Below are positions 21,728-23,429 of a stretch of 23,429 nucleotides of DNA, one piece after another (the first letter of the stretch is position 1; each line of letters opens with the position of its first letter). The DNA lies in IMG/VR virus record IMGVR_UViG_3300044846_005683, positions 1 through 23,429 of that record; one strand, given 5' to 3'. The position numbers and the translations under genes were made by a program. Source of the stretch: a virus. Under the pieces are notes generated by a model. That model searched no databases and had not been told where the DNA came from. It saw nothing but the letters and a program-made list of their open reading frames with translations.

Positions 21728-23217
21728 TATTCTACTATTCCCATTTGTTCGTATTTTACTGCATTTACTTTGTTTAGAGTATATAAAGGTCTTGGTTGTT
21801 TATCAGCTGTAAATAAATAGCCGAACATCTCAATCATTTTATTACCCATTGATTCCGCAGTTAATCCGTTATCAAAACAAAAACTACGTCCCATCATACC
21901 ACATACCATTCGTTCCGCCTCATCCATCTCATACCAATACATAATAGCATCAGCAACATCTTCGAAATTTACTCGATCATCAAAAATATACGGTGTTTGC
22001 GGAGATCCTTGCAATGAACGATTACTAGGAAATACTGGTTTCACCCATTCTCCGTGATTCTTGTATTGCCCGGTATGATTTGTTGAAAATTTACCATTGA
22101 ATCGAACCCATTCACCATTTTCATCCGTAAATCCACATTGATCTTGCAATCCGCCAGTAACATTATTAATAATTGGCGTGCCTGATAGCATTGCTTCGGT
22201 TGAACTAAGACCCCATCCTTCATTGGAACCTATATTCACTACAACATCAGCTACATTATACATTGCATTTAATTCTTTTGCTGACATTTTTTGTTCTGAA
22301 AAGATTATTTTACAATTTGGGGCTAATGATTTTGCTACAGTTCTAAGATCTGTTCCATTGTCGTCAATTGCTTGTGTATGCATTAATAGAGCTACACGAG
22401 ACTGATCTTCTTTCGGTAACTTATCAACAAAATGTTTAAATGATAGAATTAAATCGCCAGGCTGTTTACGTCTAATATTGCGATTATTCCACATTACTAC
22501 AAAATCAACATTATTATTAGTTTTAATTCTAGAATGCATTTGGTTGTATTCTTCAGAATCTTTAGAAATTGGTATAAACGTGTTATGATTTAATCCGTGA
22601 GGCACAAAACCGGTGATTACTTCATTCCATTTAATATCTGCGGGTACTGAATCTCCATCATCGTAATCTACCACCCCAAATCCGTTCTGTTTAAGAACTT
22701 CTCTATGAATATTATCCGATTGCTTACTAATTCCCATAATCATATCACATGACCCGTAATATGGGGCGTTCCACATAGGATACGGTAAATCATCCCATAT
22801 GGAATAATATGTAATTGGAATACGAAATGTTGTTTTAATTTCATGTTCTAATGCATATAACCAAGTCCAATAACGCGGGTCTGTAAAATGAAGAATTGCA
22901 TCGGGTTGTTCTTGATTTAAGATTGCAAATAGAATATTACGATCACCATATCCATTATATGGAATTAGTTTAACGGATGCATCTGCTATACCAGTTTCGT
23001 GTGCAATTTCTGCAGACATATCAAATGCTTTTCCGGCGTCTGGGTGATTAATTGCACCTCCAATTTGAATCCAATCAAATTCTTTAACTGTGTTGAAAAT
23101 AATTTCTTTACTGATTGTTCCAATTCCAGATGGCAAACGAAAATCATCTGCTAACAATAAAATTTTCTTTTTTGCTGGTTTGTTCGGATCGATTTTTTTT
23201 AATTTTGGTAACTCCAT
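21727..23217 (-). CDS. GT4 glycosyltransferase with LPKLKK N-terminus
   Basis: This 496-aa GT-B protein is led by a basic tag MELPKLKKIDPNKPAKKK (1-18). Next is ILLLADDFRLPSGIGTISKE (19-38), the N-terminal glycine loop of GT4 enzymes. FVPHGLNHNTF (204-214), MWNNRNIRRKQP (242-253) with the donor-phosphate-binding basic residues, and SNEGWGLSSTEAMLSGTP (331-348) with E333-x7-E341 follow. It would be a retaining glycosyltransferase using a nucleotide sugar. It is the first complete gene of the island; an AAGGAA ribosome binding site lies 5 nt before the ATG. No membrane segment is present, so it should act in the cytoplasm. Confidence 0.87.
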   Translation of the reverse strand: MELPKLKKIDPNKPAKKKILLLADDFRLPSGIGTISKEIIFNTVKEFDWIQIGGAINHPDAGKAFDMSAEIAHETGIADASVKLIPYNGYGDRNILFAILNQEQPDAILHFTDPRYWTWLYALEHEIKTTFRIPITYYSIWDDLPYPMWNAPYYGSCDMIMGISKQSDNIHREVLKQNGFGVVDYDDGDSVPADIKWNEVITGFVPHGLNHNTFIPISKDSEEYNQMHSRIKTNNNVDFVVMWNNRNIRRKQPGDLILSFKHFVDKLPKEDQSRVALLMHTQAIDDNGTDLRTVAKSLAPNCKIIFSEQKMSAKELNAMYNVADVVVNIGSNEGWGLSSTEAMLSGTPIINNVTGGLQDQCGFTDENGEWVRFNGKFSTNHTGQYKNHGEWVKPVFPSNRSLQGSPQTPYIFDDRVNFEDVADAIMYWYEMDEAERMVCGMMGRSFCFDNGLTAESMGNKMIEMFGYLFTADKQPRPLYTLNKVNAVKYEQMGIVE

Positions 23218-23234
23218 TTATTCCTTTTATATAA

Positions 23235-23249
23235 CTTTATTATAAATAT
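23235..23249 (-). promoter_or_regulatory. AT-rich element ahead of the glycan island
   Basis: The minus-strand sequence ATATTTATAATAAAG matches the recurrent element at 13 of 15 positions and lies 17 nt before the first complete gene of the island. It abuts the stop codon of the upstream gene. If the element is a promoter, this copy would drive the island. Confidence 0.25.
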
Positions 23250-23429
23250 CAGCCTAGTATAACTACTGGCTTTTTTAACTTGTTAACATTGGTATATGCT
23301 GTTTTTAAAACAGGATCTAATTGTGTTTCATTTGTCATTATGAGCATGTAATCACAATGTTCTGCAATTAGTTTCATGCGGTGATGTAATTGTGAAAAAT
23401 GATATTTTTTACCATAATATGATTCTGGC
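23249..23429 (-). CDS. C-terminal part of an unidentified protein, possibly SLOG-like
   Basis: An open frame enters from the right edge and stops at a TGA covering 23249-23251, giving 59 residues. It reads RMKLIAEHCDYMLIMTNETQ in the middle and KLKKPVVILG at the end. A basic residue plus helix, then a Cys-Asp and a hydrophobic strand, then a gap and a K-P-V-hydrophobic strand is the pattern seen in the last half of SLOG/YspA-like nucleotide-binding domains. With only 59 residues this is a weak guess. Only the existence of the frame and its C-terminus is firm. Confidence 0.6.
   Translation of the reverse strand, partial: PESYYGKKYHFSQLHHRMKLIAEHCDYMLIMTNETQLDPVLKTAYTNVNKLKKPVVILG

Noticed and set aside
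4136-23217. Interpretation as a bacterial O-antigen or capsule locus
   Set aside because: There are no export, polymerisation or initiating-transferase genes, the gene packing is phage-like, and a phage lysis cassette continues in the same direction. Not fully excluded, since only the flank is visible.
1-23429. tRNA genes, CRISPR arrays, insertion sequences and attachment sites
   Set aside because: I looked through the few non-coding gaps, all under 70 nt, and saw no cloverleaf arms, regular repeat-spacer pattern, transposase frame or paired terminal repeats.

Overview
The window reads as part of a large, AT-rich double-stranded DNA phage genome. Every supported gene lies on the minus strand. 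Genes are packed end to end, often with 1-nt TAATG or 4-nt ATGA overlaps, and a complete lysis cassette sits at the left end. I see no tRNA, rRNA, IS element or CRISPR array. The host is uncertain. One secreted lysis-type protein has a signal peptide ending in a Bacteroidota-like ISAQ pattern, but several genes carry clear Shine-Dalgarno sequences, so this is only a weak hint.

Reading in the direction of transcription (right to left): (1) 23429-23249 is the tail of a gene entering from outside, with a weak SLOG-like look. (2) 23217-4136 is a ~19 kb glycan-synthesis island. It begins with two GT4 glycosyltransferases that share a short LPKLKK tag, then a GT2 enzyme, a 52-aa helical protein, an RfbH-type PLP/[2Fe-2S] 3-dehydrase, and the two GDP-L-fucose genes (gmd and fcl). 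Next come a GT-B transferase, a methyltransferase, a GT2-GT10 fusion, a NodZ/POFUT-like fucosyltransferase, a GT-A-like protein, two tandem DUF5672 proteins, an SDR epimerase, a GT11 fucosyltransferase, an RmlB-type 4,6-dehydratase, a split minimal thiamine-diphosphate enzyme, another SDR enzyme and a final GT2. (3) 4069-1275 (with 1239-889) is the lysis and membrane-protein block: a two-TM protein, an endolysin with a YkuD-like active-site signature, a Phage_holin_4-like holin, two paralogous single-TM holin-like proteins, an overlapping Rz/Rz1-like pair and a small four-TM protein. (4) 866-1 is the start of a protein with a hydrophobic segment like those in polymorphic toxins.

Together the island could make GDP-L-fucose from GDP-mannose, at least one 4-keto-6-deoxy nucleotide sugar, a 3-deoxy sugar and possibly a branched-chain sugar. 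Twelve glycosyltransferase-like domains on eleven proteins, three of them from separate fucosyltransferase families, could then assemble these into a glycan. No flippase, polymerase, polyprenyl-phosphate sugar transferase or chain-length regulator is in the window. The simplest inference is that sugars are attached one by one in the cytoplasm to a phage target such as a virion protein, though a role in altering host surface glycans cannot be excluded. The two most unusual parts are the short two-subunit thiamine enzyme and the multi-family fucosylation set.
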